Source: CAVXTT01 sp963764685 (lineage in GTDB: Bacteria > Bacteroidota > Ignavibacteria > Ignavibacteriales > Ignavibacteriaceae). Taken from it: a stretch of DNA of 50,292 bases. Below are positions 36,519-44,761 of this stretch, one piece after another. A program made the translations under genes and the position numbers. The notes beneath the pieces are model-generated. The model saw nothing but the letters and a program-made list of their open reading frames with translations. It ran no database searches and was not told the DNA's origin. Location of the stretch: the NCBI GenBank assembly GCA_963764685.1, contig CAVXTT010000004.1, positions 1 through 50,292 of the forward strand. Reading direction: 5' to 3'. How positions within the stretch are numbered: position 1 is the stretch's first letter; each line of letters opens with the position of its first letter.

Positions 36519-36720
36519 TCCTTAATCTTAAATGAATAGTTAATTCAGAATTATTAGTTCAGACCCTGCACATATGGACAGCCTGCTTCGCAAATAAAAA
36601 CTGATCGATAAATATGGGCAGGCTGTCCGTACAAGGGTACCCCATACACTAAAGTGGACAGGCTGCCTGGCCATAAAAGTAATCAGATATTGTGGGGCAG
36701 CCTGTCCGTACGGGCGATAT
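36465..36720. repeat. ~255-bp direct repeat, left copy
   Basis: It matches 37795-38049 at about 90% by eye. It holds the last unit of the left array plus two further palindromes: GGACAGCCTGC...GCAGGCTGTCC (36575-36630) and GGACAGGCTGCC...GGCAGCCTGTCC (36658-36707). Both are followed by CGTAC. It ends at GGGCGATAT, 46 nt before the RAYT start. Confidence 0.85.
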
Positions 36721-36766
36721 ATTTATTATCTTTAAATATTACATTTATTAAAAGGGGAGATTAAAA

Positions 36767-37243
36767 ATGTATTTCTTCAGAAAGGGGAACCGGTTAAAGG
36801 GGTATGATTACTGCAATCCGAATTATTACTTCATTACCATCTGCATTGAGAATAATCAAAAGGTTTTTGGCAAAATTGCAAATAGTACGGTAATACTGAA
36901 TGATTATGGATCAATGGCAGAGAAATATTTAGAAAAGATACCCTCTTGGTTTCATAATGTTGCTCTGGACTATTTAATTATCATGCCCGATCATATTCAT
37001 CTTATCCTAAAATTAGAACATCAGAGGATCAGCCGTCCGAGGCATACTCTCTCAGCTGTAATCGGAACATTCAAATGTCAATTATCCCATAAACTTAAGT
37101 TAATGGGATTAAAGAATTTTCATTGGAAGAGATCTTTCTTTGACAGGATAATCAGAAATGAAGAAGAGCTGAATCTAAGCCGTCAATATATTTTTCTGAA
37201 TCCATTGAAAGCAGAAATCAAGGAAAGAAATAAGAATAAATAA
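36767..37243 (+). CDS. REP-associated tyrosine transposase (RAYT)
   Basis: 158 residues, the RAYT size. It opens with the family start GYDYCNPNYYFITICIENNQKVFG. The metal-binding HUH pair is in IIMPDHIHLILKL, and the C-terminal RQYIFLNPLKAEI carries the probable catalytic Tyr (the Y-I-x-x-N-P pattern). It belongs to the IS200/IS605 TnpA-like superfamily, which cuts and joins single-stranded DNA at REP hairpins. AAAAGGGGAG precedes the ATG. It is the only plus-strand gene between two minus-strand operons, and REP arrays flank it on both sides. Confidence 0.93.
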   Translation: MYFFRKGNRLKGYDYCNPNYYFITICIENNQKVFGKIANSTVILNDYGSMAEKYLEKIPSWFHNVALDYLIIMPDHIHLILKLEHQRISRPRHTLSAVIGTFKCQLSHKLKLMGLKNFHWKRSFFDRIIRNEEELNLSRQYIFLNPLKAEIKERNKNK

Positions 37244-37250
37244 TCCGTAC

Positions 37251-37846
37251 GGACAGGCCGTCCCGAATAATCAGTTCGCTAATACGGCGAAACGGCCTGT
37301 CCATCCTGAAGGGGCAGAATGAAACTGTACGGACAGGCTGCCCCCAATTAATCGAAAAGCTAACGCTTTACAGCAGCCTGTCCTTTTTAAATGAACGAAA
37401 AATCTTTGTAGACTTTCCTCCGAATAATCAGTTCGCTAATATTGTGAAACGGCCTGCCTGAAGGGGCAGAATGAAACTGTACGGACAGGCTGCCCCCAAT
37501 TAATCGAAAGGCTAACGCTTTACAGCAGCCTGTCCTTTTTAGTGGGACGAAAAATCTGTATGGACCTTTCCGAATAATCAGTTCGCTAATACGGCGAAAC
37601 GGCCTGTCCATCCTGAAGGGGGAGAATGAAACTGTACGGACAGGCTGCCCCAAATTAATCGAAAAGCTAACGCTTTACAGCAGCCTGTCCTTTTTAAATG
37701 AACGAAAAATCTTTGTAGACTTTCCTCCGAATAATCAGTTCGCTAATATTGTGAAACGGCCTGTCCTTCCTGAAGGGGCAGAATGAAACTGTACGGACAG
37801 GCTGCCCCCAAATAATCGATAAGCTATAATTCGAAGCAGCCTGTCC
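37251..37846. repeat. REP palindrome array, right of the RAYT gene (alternating A and B units)
   Basis: Two unit types alternate. Type A has GGACAGGCCGTCCC, an inner AATCAGTTCGCTAAT, and CGGCCTGTCC (near 37251, 37418, 37562 and 37725). Type B has GGACAGGCTGCCCC, an inner TCGAAAAGCTAACGCTT, and AGCAGCCTGTCC (37331, 37483, 37638). The last unit at 37795 has the inner part of the left array. B spacing is 152-157 bp. GTAC precedes each intact B arm, while the left arm of A units 2-4 has decayed. Confidence 0.88.
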
Positions 37847-38049
37847 ATCCTTAATCTTAAATGAATATTTCATTCAGAATTGTTAGTTCTGATCCTGAAC
37901 ATATGGACAGCCTGCTTCGCAAATAAAAGCTGATCGATAAATATGGGCAGGCTGTCCGTACAAGGGTGTCCCTTACACTAGAGTGGACAGGCTGCCTGGC
38001 CATAAAAGTTATCTGGTTTTGTGGGGCAGCCTGTCCGTACGGGCGATAT
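37795..38049. repeat. ~255-bp direct repeat, right copy
   Basis: The partner of 36465-36720. It has the same order of three palindromes and the same end point GGGCGATAT. Its outer end reaches into the 3' end of mobA. Confidence 0.85.
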
Positions 38050-38634
38050 GTTTTACTTTCTCGAAATCATCTTTGCTGTTCATATTAAAGAAGGTCATTT
38101 TTTTGCAGGAGTGCATTTTATCTGCAGGAATTATTTCCGCACCGGCAGAATCTATTAGGGATAATACTCTGCATTTCTTGAACTTCATCGGTGCTGCTTA
38201 ATAGCTCTTCTGCTTTTTGAACTAAGCTTCTTATTGTAGAAACCCGCAAGCTGCTGCACAAATCCATCTGCCTTAACTACGGTAATGGGGTAAGCCGTTT
38301 TGTAATTAATAATCTCTTCGATTACTTCTGCAGTAATAAATGGGATATCACAGGAGAGAATAAAATTCGTTTCTGTAGATGAATGAATGAGCGCCGAATG
38401 AATTCCTGCAAGAGGACCCTTATTAATATATACATCGGGAAATAGATCAACTTCCAGAAATGAATACTCCCCGGGATCGTTTGTAATTATTATTACTTTA
38501 TGGAATATGGATTTCAGCAGCAGGGTTAAATGTTCAATGATGGTTATTCCCCCGATCTTCAGAAGAGCTTTGTTCTCTCCCATCCTTTTGCTTTTGCCGC
38601 CGGCAAGGATGACTCCCGTTATATCATTATACAA
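38009..38634 (-). CDS. mobA: molybdenum cofactor guanylyltransferase (frameshifted near its C-terminus)
   Basis: The N-terminus has the nucleotide-binding signature GVILAGGKSKRMGENKALL, with KGPLAGIHSAL and ILSCDIPFI following. As written the frame stops at 38185. Across two further frames the ending resumes (VQKAEELLSSTDE, then IDSAGAEIIPADKMHS..MTFFNMNSKDDFEKVKHI), giving ~205 residues, the usual size. The corrected protein ends inside the REP palindrome at 38009. It adds GMP to molybdopterin to form the guanine-dinucleotide cofactor needed by PsrA-type enzymes. The start is TTG 38634, overlapping moeA. Confidence 0.83.
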
Positions 38635-39830
38635 TTTACCTTTTCTCCCTTGCCTGGATTCTTAACATCCTCATTAATCATAATCAAACAATCAGCAGAT
38701 GCCATCTGCGCAATGTTGCCGCTCGATTGACTCTTCCCTGCATAAGCTGTAACAGTTTCCCCGTGCTGCTCAATATTTCCCCTGATAAAATGAAGCTTTG
38801 AATCATTCTTTCTTATATCACTTCCCAAAACGGCAGCAATTTCCGGATATGCTTTAATATCAAAACGGGTTAGGATACTTTTTTTAATAAAAATGATGAA
38901 TCCTACTAATGCAGATACCGGATTCCCGGGCAATCCGAATATTAATTTCAATTTACCATCATTATTAAAAGTGCCGAATAATACCGGCTTCCCGGGTTTG
39001 ATATTTACTTTATGAAATTTTATATCCACACCTGCTTCAATAAATATATTTTTCAGAAGATCATACTTCCCGACTGATATTCCACCCGTAGTAATCAGTA
39101 TATGGAGATCTGAAGCCAGTGCAGAGTCTATCTTTTCTTTGATCTTTTCAACGTCATCTTTTAGTATACCTAGATTTACCGACTCCATATTCATTTCCTG
39201 TACAGCAGCCAGCAGTGCATAAAGATTTGATGCCCGTATTTTGTCCATTACAGGAGTATCTGTTATATCAATTAGTTCATCCCCGGTTGTCAGGATCCCA
39301 ATCTTTAGCTTTCTGTAAACGTTTATTTCACTTCTCCCGATAGAAGCCAATGCAGCTATTTCTTTTGATGTAATAATTATATTGGAATTCAGAATGATCT
39401 TACCGGCCGTCAAATCTTCCCCTGCTTTGCGGATATTTATTCCTTTTCTATAATCAGCGCCTTCTCTTAAAACGATCTTATCATCTTTTACCACAACATC
39501 TTCAATGGGAATTATCGTATCAAATCCATCAGGGACTTTCGATCCGGTCATTATCTCAAGTGCAGAATTCACATCTGCGGAATATTCTTTGTAATTGCCT
39601 GCCGATATTATTCCATTAACATTCCATTCCTTATTAGAAGGGGAATATACAATAGCATAACCGTCCATTGCAGAATTATTAAAAGGTGGGAGGTTTATAT
39701 CTGAGATTATATCTTCTGCAAGGATCCTATTAATTGATTGCAGAAGAGCTACACGTTCTACGGCAGGAGTAAACTTTTTAAATTGTTCATCAATAATAGA
39801 AACGGCTTCATTATAACTTATCATATTCAT
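38619..39830 (-). CDS. moeA: molybdopterin molybdenumtransferase MoeA
   Basis: ~403 residues. INLPPFNNSAMDGYAIV, GADYRKGINIRKAGEDL, ILTTGDELID, ITTGGISVGKYD and LPGNPVSALVGF are the classic MoeA blocks. It inserts molybdate into adenylated molybdopterin. In-frame start candidates are TTG 39833, ATG 39830 and ATG 39824. I prefer an ATG. It overlaps the MOSC gene by ~20 nt and mobA by 16 nt, so this operon is tightly packed. Confidence 0.94.
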   Translation of the reverse strand: MNMISYNEAVSIIDEQFKKFTPAVERVALLQSINRILAEDIISDINLPPFNNSAMDGYAIVYSPSNKEWNVNGIISAGNYKEYSADVNSALEIMTGSKVPDGFDTIIPIEDVVVKDDKIVLREGADYRKGINIRKAGEDLTAGKIILNSNIIITSKEIAALASIGRSEINVYRKLKIGILTTGDELIDITDTPVMDKIRASNLYALLAAVQEMNMESVNLGILKDDVEKIKEKIDSALASDLHILITTGGISVGKYDLLKNIFIEAGVDIKFHKVNIKPGKPVLFGTFNNDGKLKLIFGLPGNPVSALVGFIIFIKKSILTRFDIKAYPEIAAVLGSDIRKNDSKLHFIRGNIEQHGETVTAYAGKSQSSGNIAQMASADCLIMINEDVKNPGKGEKVNCIMI

Positions 39831-40314
39831 CAAGGATCTTTATATCGTCACCGACTTCAATTGTACCGGGACGAATCACTTTGGCAAAGATGCCTTCTCT
39901 CGGCATTATACAATCGCCGGCTTTATAATAAATAGCACATTTGGTATGACATTCCTTCCCGATCTGTGTGATCTCAAGCTCCGCATTATTTCCTATTCTG
40001 ATCCTGGAGCCCACAGCTAACAAAGAAAGATTTATTTGTTCAGTAGTAATATTCTCTGCAAAGATACCCGGACGGAGCTTTGGAAGTCCTGCAGTTTTCA
40101 TCTTATTTATACTTTCCACTGAAAGCAGACTAACCTGCCTGTGCCAGTCTCCCGCGTGTATATCCCCTTCAATTCCATAATTTTCTATAAGCAGCGCCTT
40201 CGGGATATTCATTTTGGGTATGCCTTTTTTTCTGCTCACGGATATAGCGGAGATCCTGCCGCTTAGTTTTTGAGCCGCGCGATCAGCTGTTGTTTTGTCT
40301 TTTATAAGTTCCAC
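39811..40314 (-). CDS. MOSC-domain protein
   Basis: 167 residues from a GTG start. ISAISVSRKKGIPKMNI, YGIEGDIHAGDWHRQVSLLSVES, LRPGIFAENITTE, IRIGNNAELEITQIGKECHTKC and MPREGIFAKVIRPG fit stand-alone MOSC proteins, which handle sulfur or molybdenum-cofactor ligands through a conserved Cys (likely the ECHTKC region). The position between moaC and moeA supports a role in cofactor assembly. It overlaps moaC by 32 nt. Confidence 0.85.
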   Translation of the reverse strand: MELIKDKTTADRAAQKLSGRISAISVSRKKGIPKMNIPKALLIENYGIEGDIHAGDWHRQVSLLSVESINKMKTAGLPKLRPGIFAENITTEQINLSLLAVGSRIRIGNNAELEITQIGKECHTKCAIYYKAGDCIMPREGIFAKVIRPGTIEVGDDIKILDEYDKL

Positions 40315-40768
40315 TCTTACCGCCTGATTTTGAAAGAAGTTTTAAGTCGGAGATGACAATTGACTTTTCAACAGCTTTGCACATATCATAGATTGTTAAC
40401 GCAGATACAGCCGCCCCTGTTAATGCTTCCATTTCAATACCGGTTTTATCTTCTGTTAACGCTGAACAATAAACTTTTAAGCAGCAGTTCTTATCATCCG
40501 GAACAATCTTTACATCTATATTGTTAATTGAGATATTGTGGCAGAGCGGAATCAGTTCAAATGTCCTTTTTGCAGCCTGTATCCCGGCTATTTTAGCGAC
40601 GGTAAGGACATCCCCTTTTTCAATTTTCATTCCGGCGATCATATTAAATAATTTTTCACCCACCCGGACTTCACAATAAGCCTCAGCTTTCCGCAGCGTT
40701 TTTTCTTTTCCGGTAACATCAACCATTACAGGTTTACCATTCCGGTCAATATGAGTAAACTTTTTCAT
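40283..40768 (-). CDS. moaC: cyclic pyranopterin monophosphate synthase
   Basis: 161 residues. Key segments are MVDVTGKEKTLRKAEAY, AAKRTFELIPLCHNISI, and KTGIEMEALTGAAVSALTIYDMCKAVEKSIVISDLKLLSKSGGKSG. It converts the MoaA product to cPMP, the first intermediate of molybdenum cofactor synthesis. The start overlaps the moaA stop (TAATG). Confidence 0.96.
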   Translation of the reverse strand: MKKFTHIDRNGKPVMVDVTGKEKTLRKAEAYCEVRVGEKLFNMIAGMKIEKGDVLTVAKIAGIQAAKRTFELIPLCHNISINNIDVKIVPDDKNCCLKVYCSALTEDKTGIEMEALTGAAVSALTIYDMCKAVEKSIVISDLKLLSKSGGKSGTYKRQNNS

Positions 40769-41763
40769 TATCCCCCCGTGTTCAGCATATTATTTTCCTG
40801 AAGTTTGGTAAGCTGACTTAACCCGGGGTGTCTTCTCCACTTACCGCGGAGTGAATTAACCACAAGTGCGCAGATATCTTCATCCGAATAATTGTACTGG
40901 ATAAGATTTCTAAAGTTTACGTCATCATTCCTTGTCCAGAAAAGACAGGTCTTAAATTCTCCTTTGGCGGTAATCCTTAAACGGTTGCAGCTTCCGCAGA
41001 AATGATGAGATATGGGAGTGATGAATCCTACCGAAAGGGGATAATCATTTACACGGTAATTTTTTGATACGGAGTGTTCGTCTGCTTCAATCCTGGTGAG
41101 AGAATATTTCGTTTCAATTATTTCCTTCATCTCATCAGCTCTTATGTATCCCTGCGCCCCCCAGGAATTATTCTGTGAGGGCATAAATTCAATGAATCTG
41201 AGGTGAATTTCCGCATCCTTAAAATGTGTAATGAAGTTATTAATTTCTTCATCATTTATTCCCCTTATTATAACAGAGTTTATCTTAAGATTCTGAAAAC
41301 CTTCTGCCTGTGCCTCGGTGATGGATGCGAGGACATCATTAAGAAAACTTTTCCCTGTTATCCTTCTGAATTTATCCTTGTTGAGGGTATCAAGACTTAT
41401 ATTGATATAATCTATTCCGGATTCCTTTATCTTCCTTACTATACCGCGGATCATCGTGCCGTTAGTTGTAATGCCTAGTGTTAAATTGTATTCATCTTTC
41501 AGAGGTTTCAGAGAGCTGAAGAACTGCATGATATCTCTCCTTACAAACGGTTCCCCCCCTGTAAATCTGATTTTTTTAATTCCAAGCCGTGTCACGAAGA
41601 GTCTAATTATCCGGTGGAGCTCTTCGAAGCTGAGGATTCCGGTTTTTGAGGTTTCATTTGTTTCAGCTGGATTGCAATAGAGGCAGTTAAGATTACACCT
41701 GTCGGTAAGAGAGATCCGCAAGTAATCGTGTACTCTGTTAAAACTATCAACCAGTTCGATCAT
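40768..41763 (-). CDS. moaA: GTP 3',8-cyclase
   Basis: 331 residues. The radical-SAM cluster is DRCNLNCLYC and the second C-terminal cluster is HFCGSCNRLRITAKGEFKTCLF. RFTGGEPFVRRDI and ISLDTLNKDKFRRITG lie between them. It starts cofactor synthesis from GTP. It overlaps the chrA-like gene by 4 nt. Confidence 0.96.
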   Translation of the reverse strand: MIELVDSFNRVHDYLRISLTDRCNLNCLYCNPAETNETSKTGILSFEELHRIIRLFVTRLGIKKIRFTGGEPFVRRDIMQFFSSLKPLKDEYNLTLGITTNGTMIRGIVRKIKESGIDYINISLDTLNKDKFRRITGKSFLNDVLASITEAQAEGFQNLKINSVIIRGINDEEINNFITHFKDAEIHLRFIEFMPSQNNSWGAQGYIRADEMKEIIETKYSLTRIEADEHSVSKNYRVNDYPLSVGFITPISHHFCGSCNRLRITAKGEFKTCLFWTRNDDVNFRNLIQYNYSDEDICALVVNSLRGKWRRHPGLSQLTKLQENNMLNTGG

Positions 41764-42284
41764 AATAAGAAAACAGCAAGTATACCTGCGGCAACAACAA
41801 CTGCGGCAGGATGTAATTTAAATAGAAGAATCAGTGTCATCCCCAGCAGTAAAAAAATTATATTCCTGTAATCCAGGTAATTTTTTATAAGGTATTGAAA
41901 CATCACAGCGATGATCATTCCTATCACTGCAAATTTAATCCCATTAAACGCTTTGTTAAAATAAATATTTTTTTCGAATTTTTGATATAAAAAAGCTGCT
42001 GCGAGAATTAAAATAAAAGGCATTACGATATTGCCGAGGTTTGCAGCCAGAGCCCCCGGTATTCCTGCAGTTTTATAGCCTGTATAAGTAGCAAATTTTA
42101 TGGAAATAGCCCCAGGAATTACCTCAACCATTCCCAGCACTCTCAGGAATTCTTCAGGTGAAAGCCATTTATTGTTTTTAACAACTTCCGCTTCAATAAC
42201 AGGAATGAGGGAATAGGCACCGCCGAATGATACGAGTCCTACTTTTACAAAGGAGAAGAATAAATTAAAAAGTACAGTAAACAT
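41760..42284 (-). CDS. half-size ChrA family transporter
   Basis: 174 residues and about five helices. The chromate-transporter pattern is FVKVGLVSFGGAYSLIPVIEAEVV, then GMVEVIPGAISIKFATYTGYK and GALAANLGNIVMPF. Short ChrA proteins usually occur as pairs of adjacent genes, and only one is seen here. It sits inside the molybdenum-cofactor operon, overlapping moaA and the upstream gene. A role with another oxyanion such as molybdate is therefore conceivable, but this is inference. Confidence 0.85.
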   Translation of the reverse strand: MFTVLFNLFFSFVKVGLVSFGGAYSLIPVIEAEVVKNNKWLSPEEFLRVLGMVEVIPGAISIKFATYTGYKTAGIPGALAANLGNIVMPFILILAAAFLYQKFEKNIYFNKAFNGIKFAVIGMIIAVMFQYLIKNYLDYRNIIFLLLGMTLILLFKLHPAAVVVAAGILAVFLL

Positions 42285-42595
42285 TAATCCTTATCCAGAA
42301 TATCATCAAGCCAGCTTAGGGCAGCCATCATTGAGGGGAGTCCGATTGTGGGTAATGCAAGCAGTACAGTTTGTCTCATTTCCTCTTTAGAGCAACCGGC
42401 TTCAATAGCTTTTCTGGCGTGGGAATGAACAGCTCCTTCAAGGCGCGCCCCGGTAGAAATTGCAAGTTTGATAAGGGCCCTGGTTTTCTCATCAAGAGGA
42501 CCGCTTTTATGAACAGCAGTGCCCAACTGTTCATAAGCAGAAGCGACCTGGGGGTAATCTTCAGTGAATTTTTTGAATCTTTTAGGAAGTGCCAT
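42284..42595 (-). CDS. carboxymuconolactone decarboxylase (AhpD-like) family protein
   Basis: I choose ATG 42595 (AAGGA just upstream), which gives 103 residues. The fold is recognisable from GPLDEKTRALIKLAISTGARLEGAVHSHARKAIEAGCSKEEMRQTVLLALPTIGLPSMMAAL. The redox Cys pair of AhpD is missing (GAVHSHARKA in its place), so it is of the non-thiol subgroup. It is the first gene of the molybdenum-cofactor operon, and its role there is unknown. Confidence 0.85.
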   Translation of the reverse strand: MALPKRFKKFTEDYPQVASAYEQLGTAVHKSGPLDEKTRALIKLAISTGARLEGAVHSHARKAIEAGCSKEEMRQTVLLALPTIGLPSMMAALSWLDDILDKD

Positions 42596-42611
42596 GGTAT
42601 CCTTAAAAAAT

Positions 42612-42631
42612 TTGATATTTATAGATATCAA
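42612..42631 (-). promoter_or_regulatory. putative operator/promoter of the molybdenum-cofactor operon
   Basis: A perfect 7-6-7 palindrome TTGATAT-N6-ATATCAA lies 17 nt upstream of the first gene's ATG. The flanking bases (CTGGCA upstream and AAATTTT downstream on the minus strand) match the MerR-operon block at 35862-35881. Confidence 0.62.
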
Positions 42632-42785
42632 CTTTATTGCCAGAGGGTAATGAGGTTCAGGAGATTGGAAAAAGTGCGAAATTCATCTCATTTACGAAAA
42701 ATTGCTACCAGCACTTTATCTTAAATGAGAAAGGACTTTGAATTAAAAGCGGAATTGCAGCATTAAAAATTTTCATCTTTAAATT

Positions 42786-42904
42786 GCTAAAATTGCGCTA
42801 AAAACCCTGATGAAATCCTGATGCAACCCTTATCTAATCCTCATAATTGACCAAATATGAGGATTAGATGAGGATTAGATCAGGATTAGATGAGGATTAG
42901 AAAC
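42786..42904. repeat. 11-bp-phased repeat array 1
   Basis: Units keep an 11-bp register from 42806: CCTGATGAAAT, CCTGATGCAAC, CCTTATCTAAT, CCTCATAATTG, ACCAAATATGA, then GGATTAGATGA-type units at 42861, 42872, 42883 and 42894. GCTAAAA at 42786 and 42797 keeps the same spacing. The first half is roughly inverted relative to the second (CTAATCCTCAT at 42834 against ATGAGGATTAG at 42857). It is non-coding. Confidence 0.8.
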
Positions 42905-42982
42905 CAAATGAAGATAATAGTTTTTAGATTTATTTTTTATTGAATTTTAGATTGTTTTTTCGAATGGGGTCCTAATTTCGAC

Positions 42983-43050
42983 CCTGCCTGCGACAGACCG
43001 ATTCCTTAAATGTCTGTACAACGTTACTAATTAAAAAGTCTGAAGGCAGG
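42983..43050. repeat. imperfect inverted repeat CCTGCCT / AGGCAGG
   Basis: CCTGCCTGCGACAGAC (from 42983) and GTCTGAAGGCAGG (to 43050) can pair imperfectly across a ~40-nt loop. It is a possible weak REP-like structure in the moco-lpdA spacer. Confidence 0.4.
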
Positions 43051-43090
43051 TTTAAGATAGTTTTATAGTCTGTTTAACCTAGGTATGGCT

Positions 43091-43134
43091 ACGGATGATA
43101 AACGGATGAAAAACGGATGATAAACAGATGTTAA
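43091..43134. repeat. 11-bp-phased repeat array 2
   Basis: Four exact 11-bp steps: ACGGATGATAA, ACGGATGAAAA, ACGGATGATAA, ACAGATGTTAA. The sequence differs from array 1 but the period is the same, ~190 bp away and ~215 bp before the lpdA start. No gene is supported between 42632 and 43348. Confidence 0.8.
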
Positions 43135-43348
43135 GATAGGTTTAGGAGCAATTTGGTTGGTTCAAAGTCAAATTAGTTAAATCTGATTATAAATGATCTG
43201 CGTCAATTTTATGGCACACAATTTCGCTGCATATTATTTCCCTATATTATCGAATGACCTACAATGTCCTTTCACTCTGCGATTCCCTAATTACTTCATT
43301 TTGCTTATATTTATTTTCTATTTTCTTAAAAAATTCGGTATAATTTTA

Positions 43349-44752
43349 ATGGCAAATCAGTACAATATAGCCGTTTTGGGCGGCGGTCCCGGCGGTTATG
43401 TGGCAGTAATACGAGCAGCCCAGCTTGGCTTTAAGACAGCTGTGATTGACAACCAAAGACTGGGGGGTATTTGTCTTAACTGGGGATGTATCCCTACTAA
43501 ATCATTGTTGAAAAATGCCGAGATCTATGATCTTATGAAAAACCATTCGGGTGATTTCGGGATTACTGTTGAGGGACTTAAATTTGATTTTTCGAGAATA
43601 ATTACCAGGAGCAGGGAGATATCCGACCGAATTACTAAAAATGTTGAGATATTAGTAAAAAAGAATAAGATCGAGAGGATTAAAGGATACGGAAAGTTAA
43701 AATCTAAAAATGAAATCGATATTTATGATGATAATGGAAAAATAGCAAGCTCAATTACCGCTGATAATATTATAATTGCCACGGGTGCGAGTCCCAGGAT
43801 GCTTGCTTCCATACCTGTCGACAGGAAAATGATCATAACAAGCACCGAGGCATTGATCCTTCCGGAGCTTCCAAAAGAAATGATCATCGTCGGCGCCGGT
43901 GCAATAGGAATTGAATTTGCCTATTTTTATTCAGTGCTCGGGACTAAAGTTACAGTGATTGAAATGTTGGACCGGATACTTCCGATTGAGGATAAGGAGA
44001 TTTCTGATACCCTGGCAAAAAGTTTCCGTAAAAGAGGAATTGAGGTCTTTACAAAAAGCACTGTTGAAAAAGCAGAGATCCAGGGAAATAAGGTTCGTGT
44101 GGTTATAAATGCCAACGGTGAAAAGAAAGAGCTCACTGCTGACAAGGTATTAAGCGCAATCGGTGTTACAGGAAATGTTGAAGGGTTTGGACTGGAAGCG
44201 CTGGGCGTTGAATTATTTAAGAATCATATAAAAGTTAATAAATCGACATATGCGACAAATATACCCGGTATTTATGCAATAGGTGATGTGATTGGTCCTC
44301 CCTGGCTTGCACATGTTGCATCTGCTGAAGGAATCCATTGTGTTGAAAAAATCAAAGGATTAAATCCGCCTGATATAAATTATGACTCAATTCCCGGATG
44401 CACTTACTGCCAGCCGCAGGTTGCGAGTGTAGGACTGACTGAAGAAAAAGCAAAAGAAGCCGGATATGAAATTAAGATCGGGAAGTTTCCCTTTATGGCA
44501 AGCGGAAAAGCCTTCGCAATAGGCGAAAGAGAAGGATTTGTGAAAGTTATTTTTGATGCGAAATACGGTGAGATACTGGGTGCCCATATAATAGGTGCAG
44601 AAGCAACCGAACTTATAGCTGAATATACACTTGCAAAAACACTTGAGGCAACTGGAGAATCGATCATAAAAACTGTACACGCTCATCCTACACTTTCTGA
44701 ATCTGTTATGGAGGCGGCTGCTAATGCATACGGCGAAGCTATACATATATAA
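43349..44752 (+). CDS. lpdA: dihydrolipoyl dehydrogenase (E3)
   Basis: The start is at ATG 43349. An open extension back to 43193 lacks any family similarity. 467 residues. FAD motif NIAVLGGGPGGYVAVIRAAQLG, redox pair GGICLNWGCIPTKSLL, NAD motif EMIIVGAGAIGIEFAYFYS, YAIGDVIGPPWLAHVAS, and the C-terminal HAHPTLSES with the catalytic His. It reoxidises the lipoyl group of the 2-oxoacid dehydrogenase encoded downstream. It is the first gene of the operon. Confidence 0.94.
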   Translation: MANQYNIAVLGGGPGGYVAVIRAAQLGFKTAVIDNQRLGGICLNWGCIPTKSLLKNAEIYDLMKNHSGDFGITVEGLKFDFSRIITRSREISDRITKNVEILVKKNKIERIKGYGKLKSKNEIDIYDDNGKIASSITADNIIIATGASPRMLASIPVDRKMIITSTEALILPELPKEMIIVGAGAIGIEFAYFYSVLGTKVTVIEMLDRILPIEDKEISDTLAKSFRKRGIEVFTKSTVEKAEIQGNKVRVVINANGEKKELTADKVLSAIGVTGNVEGFGLEALGVELFKNHIKVNKSTYATNIPGIYAIGDVIGPPWLAHVASAEGIHCVEKIKGLNPPDINYDSIPGCTYCQPQVASVGLTEEKAKEAGYEIKIGKFPFMASGKAFAIGEREGFVKVIFDAKYGEILGAHIIGAEATELIAEYTLAKTLEATGESIIKTVHAHPTLSESVMEAAANAYGEAIHI

Positions 44753-44761
44753 GATATTTTT

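Noticed and set aside
35966..37653. Several minus-strand open frames across the REP arrays
   Set aside because: They translate the repeats into recurring peptides, lack start signals and family features, and overlap each other. They are shadows of the repeats.
43193..43348. N-terminal extension of lpdA by 52 residues
   Set aside because: The extension is hydrophobic, resembles nothing in the family, and the usual FAD-binding start (ANQYNIAVLGGGPGG) follows the ATG at 43349.
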